64,000 nucleotides of DNA, taken from contig CM075650.1 of assembly GCA_037953625.1 (NCBI GenBank), positions 2,234,501 to 2,298,500 of the forward strand, written 5' to 3'. The notes beneath the pieces were generated by a model. The model saw only the letters and a list, made by a program, of their open reading frames with translations, was not told the DNA's origin and ran no database searches. Position numbers and translations under genes: made by a program. Positions 21,955 through 34,000 of this stretch are shown one piece after another. This DNA is from Crotalaria pallida (Eukaryota; Streptophyta; Magnoliopsida; Fabales; Fabaceae). Position 1 is the stretch's first letter. Each line of letters starts with the position of its first letter.

Positions 21955-22860
21955 ACAATCTATTTTTTGCTTATATTTTAAACCTCCTTGAAACCGAAGG
22001 TCCTTGATGAAAGTGTGTTGATCAATTACTTTGAGCTTGGGCTTCAAATTTGTGAACTTGTTTAAGACAGGTTTAGTGAGAATATGTACTTTTGAACAGT
22101 GGATGGAACATGACTAACTTTGCTGAACTCTCCCTTACAAAGTAGAGTTCAAGTTCAATATGTTTAGTTTTGACATGTAACACTGGATTGTGAGCCATTG
22201 CCACTGTACTAGCATTATCACATAAAGGTTTGGGAGTAGTGTAAGGTAGTGAAGTTAAGAGAGAAGGGACTTAATCCACATTAGCTCTTGATAAGCAAGA
22301 GCAAGACTTTTGTATTCAACCTCAGTGCTTGATCTGAAAATTGTTTGATCTTTCTTGGACCATCAAGTTACGAAATTTGGACTGACAAACACACAAGCAC
22401 CTGAAGCAGATCTTTTGTTATCCTAATCTCCTACCTAATCAGCATCACAAAAAGCATACAAAGGTAGAGGTTGACTAGGTGCAAAGGGCTAAATGAGTAA
22501 ACCATGAGTGAGAGTATCCTTCAAATACCTTAATATCCTCTTGACTGCAGTCCAATGATCCTCTAGGGTTTTGGAAAGATATTGACCTACTTTGTTAACA
22601 CTAGCAGTGATGTTAGGTCTTGTTACAGTGGCATATTGTAAACCCCCAACAATAGACCTATAGAAAGTAGGATCAGCAACATACTGGCCCCCAAATTGAG
22701 ACAACTTGCAACTGCTCATCATAGGTGTAGCAATATCTTTGGCAAAGGACATTTGAGCCTTCTCTAGAAGATCCCTAAAGTACTTAGACTGACTCAATAA
22801 GAAAGAACCATTAAGGAGATGTTTTACCTCAATTCCAAGAAAATAGTCCAATTTACCAAG
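21955..22860 (-). mobile_element. Ty1-copia pol fragment: end of reverse transcriptase and RNase H
   Basis: From 22851 downwards the minus strand reads MDYFLGIEV, then the copia signature YRSIVGGLQYATVTRPNI, then KRILRYLKDT, all from the region after the reverse transcriptase active site. Below 22489 stops appear, but RNase H and tail motifs continue in broken frames (TEVEYKSLA-like, VAMAHNPVLHVKTKHIELEL, ILTKPV). The active-site YVDD block itself is missing at the right edge. Confidence 0.8.
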
Positions 22861-22899
22861 CTTGTTTGAGTGTATACACTGTGCTTAGTGTGTCAATAG

Positions 22900-23765
22900 A
22901 ATTTTATACATGACTGATCCTGACTACATAGCTCTAAAGATCTTTGGGTGTACCTGCTACACTTTATTGAGACCGTAAGATCAACACAAGTTTGATTATA
23001 AGTCCACAAATTGCACTTAGACAAGGAAGGAAGAATTTGTATATCCAAGGATGTGATATTCAATGAGTATCATTTTCCTCATGCAAGTTCAGTTCTGCCT
23101 AACAATGTGCTCCTTACTAATGACTCTAATTCATCCATTGTCATCCCTTCTCATTTCGTGTCACCAAACTCCACTTCCAACTTTACTCAACACTTTTATT
23201 ACTATCCTACGACCAACTCTCCTACACACTTCTCTTTACCATCAGCCAACGTCAATTCCTCTAGTGTTCATTATATTCCAACTGATTCTAATTCTCATCA
23301 TCATTCTCCTCAGTCCCTTGCCTCAGTTCTTACTCTATCCTTTACTGACTATCTTAACTCCATTCCTTCCTTCGTGTCAAAAAAATCCTGACGGGTCAAT
23401 CCTAATGGTCAATTATGAAGTATAAGACAAGACTTTTGAGCAAAGGATTCCATCAAAGACAAGCCTATGACTATAATGAGACCTTTTCTCTTGTGGTGAA
23501 ACCTATCACCATTAGAATTATACATACTCTTGTTGTGACAAATAAACGGGAATTGCAACAACACATGTCAACAATGCATTTCTTGATGGCTCTCTACATG
23601 AAGAGGTATACATTCAACAACCCTTTGGTTTTCAGCATGAGAATAAAGCACCAGTTTGCAAGCTCAATAAGGCTATCTATGGCTTAAAACAGGCACCTCG
23701 ATAATGGATCGAAAGCCTGAAGAGTACACTACTAAGCTTTGGTTTTCAAATCAGCAAATAAAATT
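22900..23765 (+). mobile_element. Ty1-copia pol fragment: integrase tail to start of reverse transcriptase
   Basis: The + strand reads LDKEGRICISKDVIFNEYHF, the segment that follows the copia integrase core, then a Ser/Pro/Asn-rich linker, then (after a frame change near 23400) KTRLLSKGFHQ, YNETFSLVVKPITIRI and the word for YGLKQAP near 23680. The order is normal for copia, but the strand is opposite to the neighbouring fragment that carries the rest of pol. Confidence 0.8.
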
Positions 23766-24310
23766 CAAATTGTTTAAAAAAAAAACTCAAAAAGCATGAT
23801 AAGACTCGACAAAAATATTTCTCTCTTAAAATCACTCACTTTCATTTTCGGACAGTATGAAAACATTTTGTCACAACCCTTTAAATATCCTACGATTTTT
23901 CTTTAGACAAAACGAACCAAATATTTACACGTGACACCTTATATTCTTAAATAAAGAATAAATTTCTCTTCAAAAATGAGCATACTAAATTCCTTTAACT
24001 GCTCCTGCTGTTTCCCTTGCGCCTTGGTGAAAAGGTTAGGTCAACCCATTTTCACCCGGTCTGGCCAGGCCCATGTACCCCCCGAACCCACTCCATGTAC
24101 CCCTTGAAGATCCAGTTCGACCCAGATTTGTGGCCCAATCCATTTTCCCTCCCACTTTCCTTATTAGCCGACTCAACCAGACACCGGTCCAAACAGAAAT
24201 CGATTTAACCAGCGAATCGAACCGGCCCAACCGGAAACTGGTTTTCATTATTGACATGAACCGTCCAACGAGAATTTTGATCGGACCATCCTTTAGGTTT
24301 TGTGACTTGT
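23766..24310. other. Unassigned repetitive-looking DNA
   Basis: Contains a moderately GC-rich stretch (24020-24290) with CCGGTC / CCGGCCC words. No gene or element end was supported. Confidence 0.35.
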
Positions 24311-26801
24311 GTTGAAGCATGTGTGCATTCAAGTTTGGTTTTGATGAAGACAAAGGTATTAAAGTGCAAAGAACAAGCAAACATAAGAGAAAAAGAAGTT
24401 TGAAAAACCAAGAACTCAACAACCACATTATTTGGTATTGTGCTTTTAACATTTATTATTATTTTATTAAGTCCTTAGAGTGTGAGTTTGGTTAGAGTCT
24501 AGGTTGGGTAGTGAATGTCAATGATTTTGATTCAAAATGCATGCATCATATTCATTAAATCGTTGATTCATTACTTTCAAATTGTGTTCTTGAAAAGTGT
24601 TGCATATTAACTTTAAAATATTTTTAAAAAATCAAACATGCGTCACAATATTAGAAAGACTTAATTATGTCACAAGTCCCTAAAGTTTGGGGTACTTTTG
24701 TCAGATACCCTTATTCTTTTTTTTTTCAATGTTTATGCCCTTAAACTTATCTCTAGTCTGCTATTTGCCTCTATGACGGATTCCAGCCAATTTTTGCAAT
24801 GTTTATGCCCTCAAACTTATCTTCGGTTTTTGCTATTTGCCCCTGCGACAAATTTCGGCCAATTTTTGCACATGTGGATCACCATGTTCCTAGTCACCCC
24901 ACCAAAGCTATTCATCTTCACCCTTTCTCCAACCACCATATTGTCTTCGCCACCCTACCTCACCCCACCAGCTCCCACCACCATACCACCGCTGTCGTCA
25001 AAACCTCGAAGACGATATCCAAACCCTAAAGTAAATCCGCTCTGAAATCGAACGCAACACCTCCCCTTCAATCCTTCTCGTCACGATCTCTTCCTGTCCT
25101 ACCTCAAATCCCCCTGCCTCGTCAACTTGGGAATTGTTTATAGTCAGATTGGATTGTCGTACGATCGTAACACGGTTGATAGGCAATGACAAGCTTCGCA
25201 CGCGTTTATCGCTGCGGCGGGGTTCATTTGCTTATTTGAGGGAGACAGTTTGGTGGTTGGAGCTTTGATGGTTGGAAAAAGGTTGAAGATGAAGAGCTCT
25301 GGTGGGGTAACTAGGACCACTGTAGTACACGTGTGCAAAAACTGGTCGGAATTCGTCACAGGGGCAAATAGCAAACTGAAGATTAGTTTGAGGGCATAAA
25401 CATTGCAAAAACTGGCCGGAATCCGTCACAGGGACAAATAGCAAACCAGAGATAAGTTTGAGGGTATAAACATAGCAAAAACTGGCTGGAATCCGTCACA
25501 AGGGCAAATAGCAATTTGGATATAAGTTTAAGGGCTTAAACATTGAAAAAAAAAAAAGGGTATCTGACAAAAGTACCCCAAACTTCAGGGACTTGTGACA
25601 TAATTAAGCCTATTAGAAAAATCATTAGCAAAGATTTATGGAAAAAGTACAAAATTGATTTTTGCATTTAAAATTGTTTTTCCAATTTTTCAATATTTTT
25701 CAAGGTGATTTAATCGGATAATGAGATTCGTTAATCGATTAAATCAACCTGAAAAATTCCAGAAAATTCATTTTGAAGGGTTAATCGATTAAACTTATCA
25801 GTTACTCGATTAATGACAGTTATAACAACTTTATAACTGATTTCTATTGATCCAATGCTTAGGGGTTGATATATAAAGGTTCTATGACTTTGAAACATAT
25901 ATCAACACATTCGAAAAACAGTTTTACACATTCAATTAAAAGATTTGAGCTGTGAGTATCAAATATCTTCAAGAATCTTCAAGAACATTTTCAGACACAT
26001 CTTCTATTCTTCTCATTCAATCATTGTGAATCTCTTGCATCGTTTTGATTCTGAAAATCAAAGAGATTCAATAGTGTTCTAATTCAGAGTTGTTCATCTT
26101 GCAATCAAGTGCAACATTCAAGGCAACAAACAAGAAGAGATTTGTTCATTGGGGTGAGGTATCCTCAAAGAAGATAGAGAAAAGCTAAGAGGTTCTTAGT
26201 GCTTGGAAGAGGTTCTTTCAAGTTAGAGAATAAGAAGATTTTAGAAGATTAAGGGGTGTATAAGGAGCAAGGGTGAGGGATCCCTTGGATAGCTTTAAGT
26301 GTGGTATCTTGGAGCGCGTTATTGTACCAAACGATTTCTAAAATTCCTTTTGAAACTCTCCCAAATCAGATCGGGATGACAGGATATAGCCTTTGATGTT
26401 CAAAGGTGAACCAATATAAAAATTCTTTGTGTCGTATCTCTATCCCTTCCTTTTTTACTTTACGTGTTTTGTTTATGTTTTGTGCGAAAACATTGATTTT
26501 CGCTAAATCGGTTTATACGAAACTAAAAGCGAATCTTTTTTAAGAGTTTGGTTTTTTGATTCAACATTGGTAAATGATTGCGTGCTGAATATCATCTTGG
26601 TTGATTGTGCAAAAAGATTCCATAAAGATTGATTTTTTGATTATTTTGCTCTCAGATTAATTGACTGATTAATTAAACCAAAACTTAATAAATTAAATCA
26701 AGCAGATAAATATATCAGAAATTGTTTTAAGTGTTGTAATCAATTCAATCTTTTGGAAAGTGAAAAATTTGATTTTGATTTATTCATAAATATATCAAAA
26801 A
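24311..26801 (+). repeat. Copia-type LTR-like sequence with a nested MITE
   Basis: It shares an ordered series of landmarks with the insertion at 41082-42741: GGTTTTGATGAAGACAAA, a GAGTTTGG...GGGTAGTGAAT block, several TTAATCGATTAA words (25736-25815), then a GGTGAGGTATC block near 26155. This suggests two diverged LTRs of one family. Its interior is broken by the MITE at 24658-25610, and its right end joins directly to a duplicate of its own 24504-24962 segment. Confidence 0.55.
24658..25610. mobile_element. Mutator-like MITE, 953 bp, 9-bp target duplication
   Basis: Perfect 9-bp duplication TATTAGAAA at 24649-24657 and 25611-25619. The termini are long inverted repeats: CTTAATTATGTCACAAGTCC on the left mirrors GGACTTGTGACATAATTAAG on the right, continuing through GGGTACTTTTGTCAGATACC. 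Each arm carries further tandem words (GGGCATAAACATTGCAAAAA and its complement), three on the right arm. A 9-bp duplication is the Mutator signature. No transposase frame. Confidence 0.88.
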
Positions 26802-27260
26802 TTGGGTAGTGAATGTCAATGATTTTGATTCAAAATGCATGCATCATATTCATTAAATCGTTGATTCATTACTTTCAAATTGTGTTCTTGAAAAGTGTTG
26901 CATATTAATTTTAAAATATTTTTAAAAAATCAAACATGCATCACAATATTAGAAAGGCTTAATTATGTCACAAGTCCCTAAAGTTTGAGGTACTTTTGTC
27001 AGATACCCTTATTCTTTTTTTTTTCAATGTTTATGCCCTTAAACTTATCTCTAGTTTGCTATTTGCCCCTATGACAGATTCCGGCCAATTTTTGCAATGT
27101 TTATGCCCTCAAACTTATCTTCGGTTTTTGCTATTTGCCCCTGCGACAAATTTCGGCCAGTTTTTGCACAGGTGGATCACCATGTTCCTAGTCACCCCAC
27201 CAAAGCTTTTCATCTTCACCCTTTCTTCAACCACCATATTGTCTTCGCCACCTTACCTCA
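26802..27260. repeat. Tandem duplicate of 24504-24962
   Basis: The two 459-bp segments lie 2298 bp apart and differ at only a handful of bases by eye. The duplicate includes the MITE's left target site and left arm, so the duplication came after the MITE insertion. It stops abruptly inside the MITE. Confidence 0.85.
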
Positions 27261-28201
27261 TTACCCCATTACCCGATCCCATTGCCATCCCTATCTAAGA
27301 GTCTAGACTGTTTTTTGGACTTTCGACTTAATCCATTCTCTATGTTTAGGAGAGAAAAGAAAAATCTTAGCTTGAGTTCAATTTTGGCCGCGCCGTAGGC
27401 TTGTAACAAAGGAAGTTTCACGATATTTAATTTTAATAAATATTTTTTTTTTTTTTTTAAATATGGGATGAAACTCTAAGTGTCACATTTTATTTCATTT
27501 TATGTATCAATGTTTTGTAATCTATTAAAAAAAATGATTTATGAAACTTTTAATTAAATTTATTGTATTTTAACCAATTATAACACTTTGATACGCGGGA
27601 GAATGATATAAAATGTTTAACCGTTTAGTGTTTGAGTGGTTTTTATTATTTTTAGTAAGCCTACTCAGCGTCGGTGAGCAGTGACATATTTTCTGAAATA
27701 GGTCAAACAATATGACATATCTTGTCAATAGTTGTGAGGTGATAAGCCACTTTAAAGTGGGGGCATGTGCTTATGTACCCTAGTGAGAACAAAGGCTACA
27801 CTTACATCAATTTATCTTCACTGAGATTGCACTTGCACACAACATGGTTGTTCTGGTGTCTTTGTCTTTCCAATCCTCAATTTTGTCCACTTACATCAAC
27901 ATCACAACCATACAAATCCGACACCTCATTTTTCAGCTCACACGACATTGGTGGAAAGGCTATGTAACATTATTCATTTATTCATAACTATTTGGTTAGT
28001 TAAATTAATTATCACATTAATACACCCCACTTAATTTGGTCCTGAAATGTAGATTTAATCCCAAACTGTGTCATCGAGGTGTACTACTCATGTACCTTTC
28101 AAGCATGGTATCACATAAATCAACCATGTATTACTTTAATGACAAAATATAAACCTGTCTATTTCATCGACTGCCTTCTTTATTGATTCGTAATACTACA
28201 C

Positions 28202-28202
<1 letters not shown>
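27261..28202. other. Intergenic DNA
   Basis: No gene, terminal repeat or RNA structure recognised. Confidence 0.4.

Positions 28203-28269
<67 letters not shown>
28203..28269. repeat. (TTA)n microsatellite
   Basis: 67 bp, about 22 perfect TTA units. Confidence 0.95.
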
Positions 28270-28271
<2 letters not shown>

Positions 28272-28407
28272 GAAACCAAATAATTGAAGTTGCAGTGACT
28301 GTATGGAGTATGGACAAATTAACTGGAAGATGCTTTTAGCTTCTGGAAAGGAAAATTAACCACTGAGCAGCGTTCGGCAACACTGGTTTATCTCATTTAT
28401 TAGTTCG

Positions 28408-28683
28408 TACTTCTTCCGTTTTATACATGGTGTTGTTAAAATTTTTGTCAAATATTTCATATGTATTGTTTTTTTTTTTAAAACTCAATACATAATTAAT
28501 ACTATTTCTCCAAACACATCCCTATTTATTACGTTTTTTTTTTCATTTCTAATATTTTTCTTTCTTCAATAATGATTATACAGAGGCATTATAGTTGAAA
28601 TACAACAAATCCTTACATTATTATTTATCGATTTCTTAAAATACTTACATAATCTCAAAACACATTACATATGAAATGGAGGT
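28408..28683. mobile_element. Possible degenerate Stowaway-like MITE
   Basis: Left CTTCTTCCGTTTTATACATG and right CACATTACATATGAAATGGA are weak inverted counterparts. Boundaries are approximate. Confidence 0.35.
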
Positions 28684-29467
28684 ATTAGCTTTTTGTTTGT
28701 TAATAGCTTGTAGCTTTTTGATTTGTTGATTAAATCTGTAGATAGAGTTGTTTTATGAAAAGAATTGATGGAAAGAAGCTTGTAACTTCTTATAAGAAGC
28801 TTATAAAAATTTACTTGAAATAACTTCTAAAATATTTAAAAACTTATAATAAAACATGTGATATTTTTGCTGTGATCTTCTATTTTTTTTACTAAATTAT
28901 ATTGTATATAAACAAACCAATGAATAAATATCATGTATCATACATATATCATTTTAAGTTATTTAGCATATTATAGCTAATTTATCAAACTATTATAATT
29001 CAATAAGTTAATTTCATATCTATAAATTTTTAGCTATCTTCACAGTTATAAGTTACAATTTAACAACTATAAATCACAAAAACCCATGGTTATAATCTAG
29101 TTTTATCAAACAAATTCTTTTTTCTTTTACTTATAATTACAAATATGAGATACATAATCAAAATTTCTAGGCAAAATTAAGCTCTTATTAAATATAAGAT
29201 GATATCACTAAAATTAGGAATCCTTGCATGAAATAAACTCCTACTGATTTGGTATTTTGTGTCAAATATTTAGGATATAATTAGTCCTTTAGAAAAAGTA
29301 AGTGTTGGGGTTTGCGAAATTTCGACAAGAAATGTGTCGATATCTCGGCAAGTGTTATAAAACTACTAATTTTGTTGAGATGCTGAATGGATTGCGGTAA
29401 TAAATGTCAAGTGTTTTGAATTTCTATTTCATATCAAAAGAAGTGTACGTTTTCAACTTAATATATA
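28684..29467. other. AT-rich intergenic DNA
   Basis: No supported feature. Confidence 0.4.
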
Positions 29468-29740
29468 CTCCCTCCATCCCTAATTATAAAGTCTTCTTGA
29501 AAAATTTCACGTCCATTAAGAAAGTGGAATAATTTAGTTAATTGTATTGGAAATGTGAACTTTTGATATGTATTTTCAAAATTACCCCTATTAATATTAT
29601 TGAGAATCTAAAAAGTGTTAAATAAATAGGGGTGTTTGTGGAAAAAAGTAATTAATGCTCATTGAAAATTGGTAAAGGACTTTATAAATATGGACAAAAT
29701 AAAAGTGTCAAGAGGGCTTTATAATTAGGGACGGAGGGAG
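29468..29740. mobile_element. Stowaway-like MITE, copy A of a local pair
   Basis: 273 bp with ends CTCCCTCCATCCCTAATTAT and ATAATTAGGGACGGAGGGAG, flanked by TA. The interior matches the MITE at 30561 closely (TAAGAAAGTGGAATAATTTA, then AATTACCCCTATTAATATTA). Confidence 0.85.
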
Positions 29741-29789
29741 TATATATATAGTTAAAGCCTTTAACAAAAGATTGAGCTTACAATGTACA

Positions 29790-30090
29790 TTACTCCCTTC
29801 GGTCCTATATATACGTCACATTCTAGAAAGTTTTTTTGGTCCTAATTATAAATTGCTTTATATTTTCTATGCATCATTTATTGATTTTTCTCTTTTTTGC
29901 CCTTATTAAATGCTTTGACTATCTATGTGTTTTTTGTTGTTCATTAATGAGTGCGAATTTTCCAAGAAAAGTTAAGGGGGTAAAATTGTAATGTTACAAT
30001 ATATTCTCATAGAATTCATAAAACCAACAACTTTCCTTGTTATGTGTAATTCGGTTAAGTATACCCTATAATAAGAATCGGAGGGAATAT
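29790..30090. mobile_element. Possible Stowaway-like MITE
   Basis: Begins CTCCCTTCGGTCCTATATAT and ends ATAAGAATCGGAGGGAAT. The ends pair imperfectly, and TA-rich flanks are present. Confidence 0.5.
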
Positions 30091-30560
30091 AATGTAAGAA
30101 ACATGATGTGTGAGTTTAAGTTTCTAAGTAGTCATAAAAACATAAAGAAGAAGAGATCCTTAGAATTTGATGAATTGAATGGCAGCTAGCTTCTAATTTC
30201 AGCTGGCATTCATCCGTAGTGATGTTAGCAAAGCCTTCTAGGAAACACATCCATTCCTGAAGAGGACATTTATTTTCCTTGGTTATCGTCCCTTCTTGGT
30301 GATGATTCATTTTCTCCAAGAAGAAGAAGAAGAAGAAAAGACTTATTTCCAAGATGCAAACAAAGTGTCTTATTTCTTGGATATCATTATTAGAAGAAGA
30401 GGCAGAGATGAATGTATATGTATTTGGGCATGCCCTTTAGGATAGGAAGTAATCATTGCTTGCTTTCTTACAATAAGTGATCAAGAAGTATAGGATATAT
30501 AAAGCACAAACACTGACAAAAGGATGCCAAGTTAAGAAGCATTTATGAAGATTGGAGATA
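30091..30560. other. Intergenic DNA with one unassigned small frame
   Basis: A minus-strand frame at 30352-30116 encodes 78 residues (including NKCPLQEWMCFLEGFANI and ECQLKLEASCHSIHQI) of mixed composition. I recognise no family and cannot support it as a gene. Confidence 0.25.
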
Positions 30561-30820
30561 CTCCCTCCGTCCCTAATTATAAAGCCTTGAGAGATTTCAC
30601 GTTCATTAAGAAAGTGGAATAATTTAGTTAATTGTATTGGAAATGTGAACTTTTGATATGTATTTTCAAAATTACCCCTATTAATATTATTGGGAATCTA
30701 AAAAAATAGGGGTGTTTGTGGAAAAAAATAATTAATACTCATTGAAAATTGGTAAAGGGATTTATAAATAGGGACAAAATAAAAGTGTCATGAGAGCTTT
30801 ATAATTAGGGACGGAGATAA
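30561..30820. mobile_element. Stowaway-like MITE, copy B of a local pair
   Basis: Starts TA-CTCCCTCCGTCCCTAATTAT and is highly similar to the MITE at 29468-29740 with two short deletions. Its right end has decayed (GGACGGAGATAATA). Confidence 0.8.
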
Positions 30821-31037
30821 TACGGTAAGTTCCAAGAGTTGCGTCAAGTCTCAGAACCACGACAGGAGAAAAAGCATCGACAACAACCTGGCAATAAAGT
30901 CCACAATCTGTGTCGAAACAAGCCTTAAGCAGGAATTCTCACAGTTTTGGGCAGCCTTGAGACGTGGGTAGTGGACAAAGCAATTTCTAGTTTTTTTTTT
31001 TTGATAATCAACGGGGCACAAGCCCAGAAAAAAGAAA

Positions 31038-34000
31038 CTAACTAACAAATCTAGGGAAAGCTATCCCATAAGCATCCTCACAAATAATAGAAAAAAGGAC
31101 AGGAGGAATAACTAAAACGACAGACATATCATAAGAACCTGTATGCCCCAAATTAGCCAAAAAATCGGCAGCCCGGTTGGCCTCCCTATAAACATGACGA
31201 ATACTCCACTGAGGATGCTGTGACAGAAGCCTCTTAATCTCTTCAATAATAGCATAACAGTGATGATTAGGTTGATAACAACCTGTAACCATAGCACAGT
31301 AACAAGAGAATCCAGCTCAATTTTCAAGAATTGGATACCCATATCAATACCTTGCCTAATACCCAAGAGAAGGCCCCAACATTCCGCCAAAAGAGAAGAA
31401 CAAGAACCTAAGAAGTAGTGGAAGCCAACGATAAATTTACCAGTAGAATCACGGAACAAACCACCACAGGCCGCCGTATTATTGAAATGTCTGAAAGACC
31501 CATCAACATTTAATTTCAGCGACCCATCCTTTGGTGATTTCCAAACAATTAGCACCTCACGCTTAAGAACTCCCTGCTGCAACGGATTAGAAGAACAATC
31601 CACAATATGGTTCGAGAAGCTAATAGCACGATAAAGACAATCCATATCAAGAGTACCAGCACTATTAAAGACCAGCTCATTCCGCTCCTTTCAAAAACTC
31701 CAAATAAGCACAGCAAAAAGCACTCGCCAATTAATATCCAAATTCCCAAACTTGCCTTTAAGAAGATTCAGGCATAACCAATCATGCAGGTTGAGGGAGA
31801 AAAAGAGGTGCTGGTGGTCAACATGAACCGTCCGTTTCCAAAGGCTTTTCACATCTTCACAGTCACGAAGAATATGAAGCAAAGTTTCAGTAGCTCTCCC
31901 ACATCTAGGACAAGAATTAGAGGAAGACATCCCTCGACGATACCTCTCCGCATTCGTAAGGAGTCTGTCATGACTCACTTTCCAAAGAAAACCTCTAATC
32001 CGCTGAGGCCCAGGCCACTTCCAAACATAATCAAAGAGAGGACTGGGGTTTCGTGAAGGAAACCGGTTCGTAGAGGAAACAGCAACCACGACAGATTTAA
32101 CCGAAAAAATACCGGACGCCTCCAAACCCCAAGCTAAAGAGTCCTCACCCTTAACCGACGAAGGAGGAAGAACTCCCATAATAGCATCTCTAATGGAATC
32201 AGGCAGTAAATCCTGTAAAAGTTCCCAGTTCCAAGCACCCTCCAAGGCAAAACTAGCAACAGAAAAACACCGGCACCAATCCGGGACAGTAACATCATCA
32301 TGAGCAGCCAAGGAAGAAAGACCCGGGATCCATTTATCATACCAGAAACTAGCACGGTTCCCATTTCCAAGAATCCAATAAGAAGCGGCACAAACATTAG
32401 GAATCACCTTAACTATTCCCCTCCAAACAGCAGTAGCTGAAGCTTTGACAGTAGGAGAGATACTCCGAATATCAGCAAATTTAGACTTAGCCTTGAAAAC
32501 ACGAACCCAAAGCGAATCAGGCTCATTAAAAATCCGCCAAGCCAACTTCATCATAAAAGCCTCATTGACCTTGCGCAGACTTCTGAAACCCAAACCACCC
32601 TCAACCTTGGGTTGGCAAATTCGCTCCCAAGACACAAGATGACATTTCCTAGCCTCATTAGAACTCCCCCAAATAAAGCCTCGACAAATCTTTTCAATTT
32701 CGTCACAAATAACCAAAGGGATAACTGTAGCTTGCATAACATAAGTGGGGAGAGACATAATAACAGATTGAGCTAGCGTAATACGGCCTGCAAACGAAAG
32801 AGATCGACACTTCCAGCCAGAAAGTTTTCTTCTCACCTTCTCAACAAGAAAAGAAAAAGATGGAAGAGTAGAGCGAGAGCACTTCATAGGGATTCCCAGA
32901 TACTTGCTAAAATCACTGGAAACAGCAATACCCAGAGCAGAACTAATAGAAGAAACATCATCAACAGTAACATTTTTGGAAAAATAAACAGAGGATTTAG
33001 ACAAACTCACCTTATGGCCCGAGGCATTACAGAAGAGCTCCAAAATAGAGTTAACTTCTTCCACTTGAGCAATAGAGGCTTCTCCCAAAAGAATAATGTC
33101 ATCCGCAAAAAGCAAGTGAGAAAGCTTGGGTCCAACTCTCCCTATTGATATCGGAGACCAAGCTCCTCTGTCCAGAGCATCATTAATCAAATGCGACAGC
33201 CGATCCATACAAAGCACAAAAATATACGGGGAGAGAGGATCTCCCTGGCGCAAACCTCGCTGGGGAAAGAAAGAAACTGACTGAGTTCCATTCCAATTAA
33301 TGCACATGCTAGAACTAGAGATGCACGCCATAACCAGATCAATAAAGCTAGCATCCAAGCAAGCACTAAAGAGAGTATCATGAACAAAACTCCATTTCAA
33401 CCTGTCATAAGCCTTCTCCAAGTCAAGCTTAATTGCCATAAAGCCCTTTCGACCTTTAGTAATCTTAAAAGAATGAATTACTTCCTGTAAAATAATGGCA
33501 TTATTGATACCCTGGCGGCCTGGGACAAAACTGCACTGAGTTTCAGAGATAAGAGAGCTCATGAGGGGTTGCAGCCTATTAGCCAAAATCTTCGTGACCA
33601 CTTTGTAAATCACATTACAAAGAGATATAGGGCGAAAATCAGCCATCCGAACCGGGCTTACCCCTTTAGGAATAAGGGTAATTAAAGTGTGATTAACAGA
33701 CCTGATATTAGCAGGATTAACAAAGACATCCCGAACAAAACGAACAATAAAATGCTGCATAATATCCCATTGAGACTTAAAGAAAATAGCATGCATCCCG
33801 TCCGGTCCAGGAGCCTTATAATTCCGCATACTAAAAGAGCAGTCTTTACTTCACCCTCTGAGACATAAGAGCTAAGCAACTGACAAAGACCACTATCCAC
33901 AGCCGGAAAACCACATGACGTAGAGAGAGCATCACGATAACCATCATTATCAGAAAACAAGGAAATGAAATAATTAACGGCCAAAGCTTGAAGCTGCACA

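Noticed and set aside
24017..25045. Several open frames of 60-138 codons
   Set aside because: They lie in LTR-like and MITE sequence, overlap on both strands, and one is duplicated with the MITE arm at 26996.
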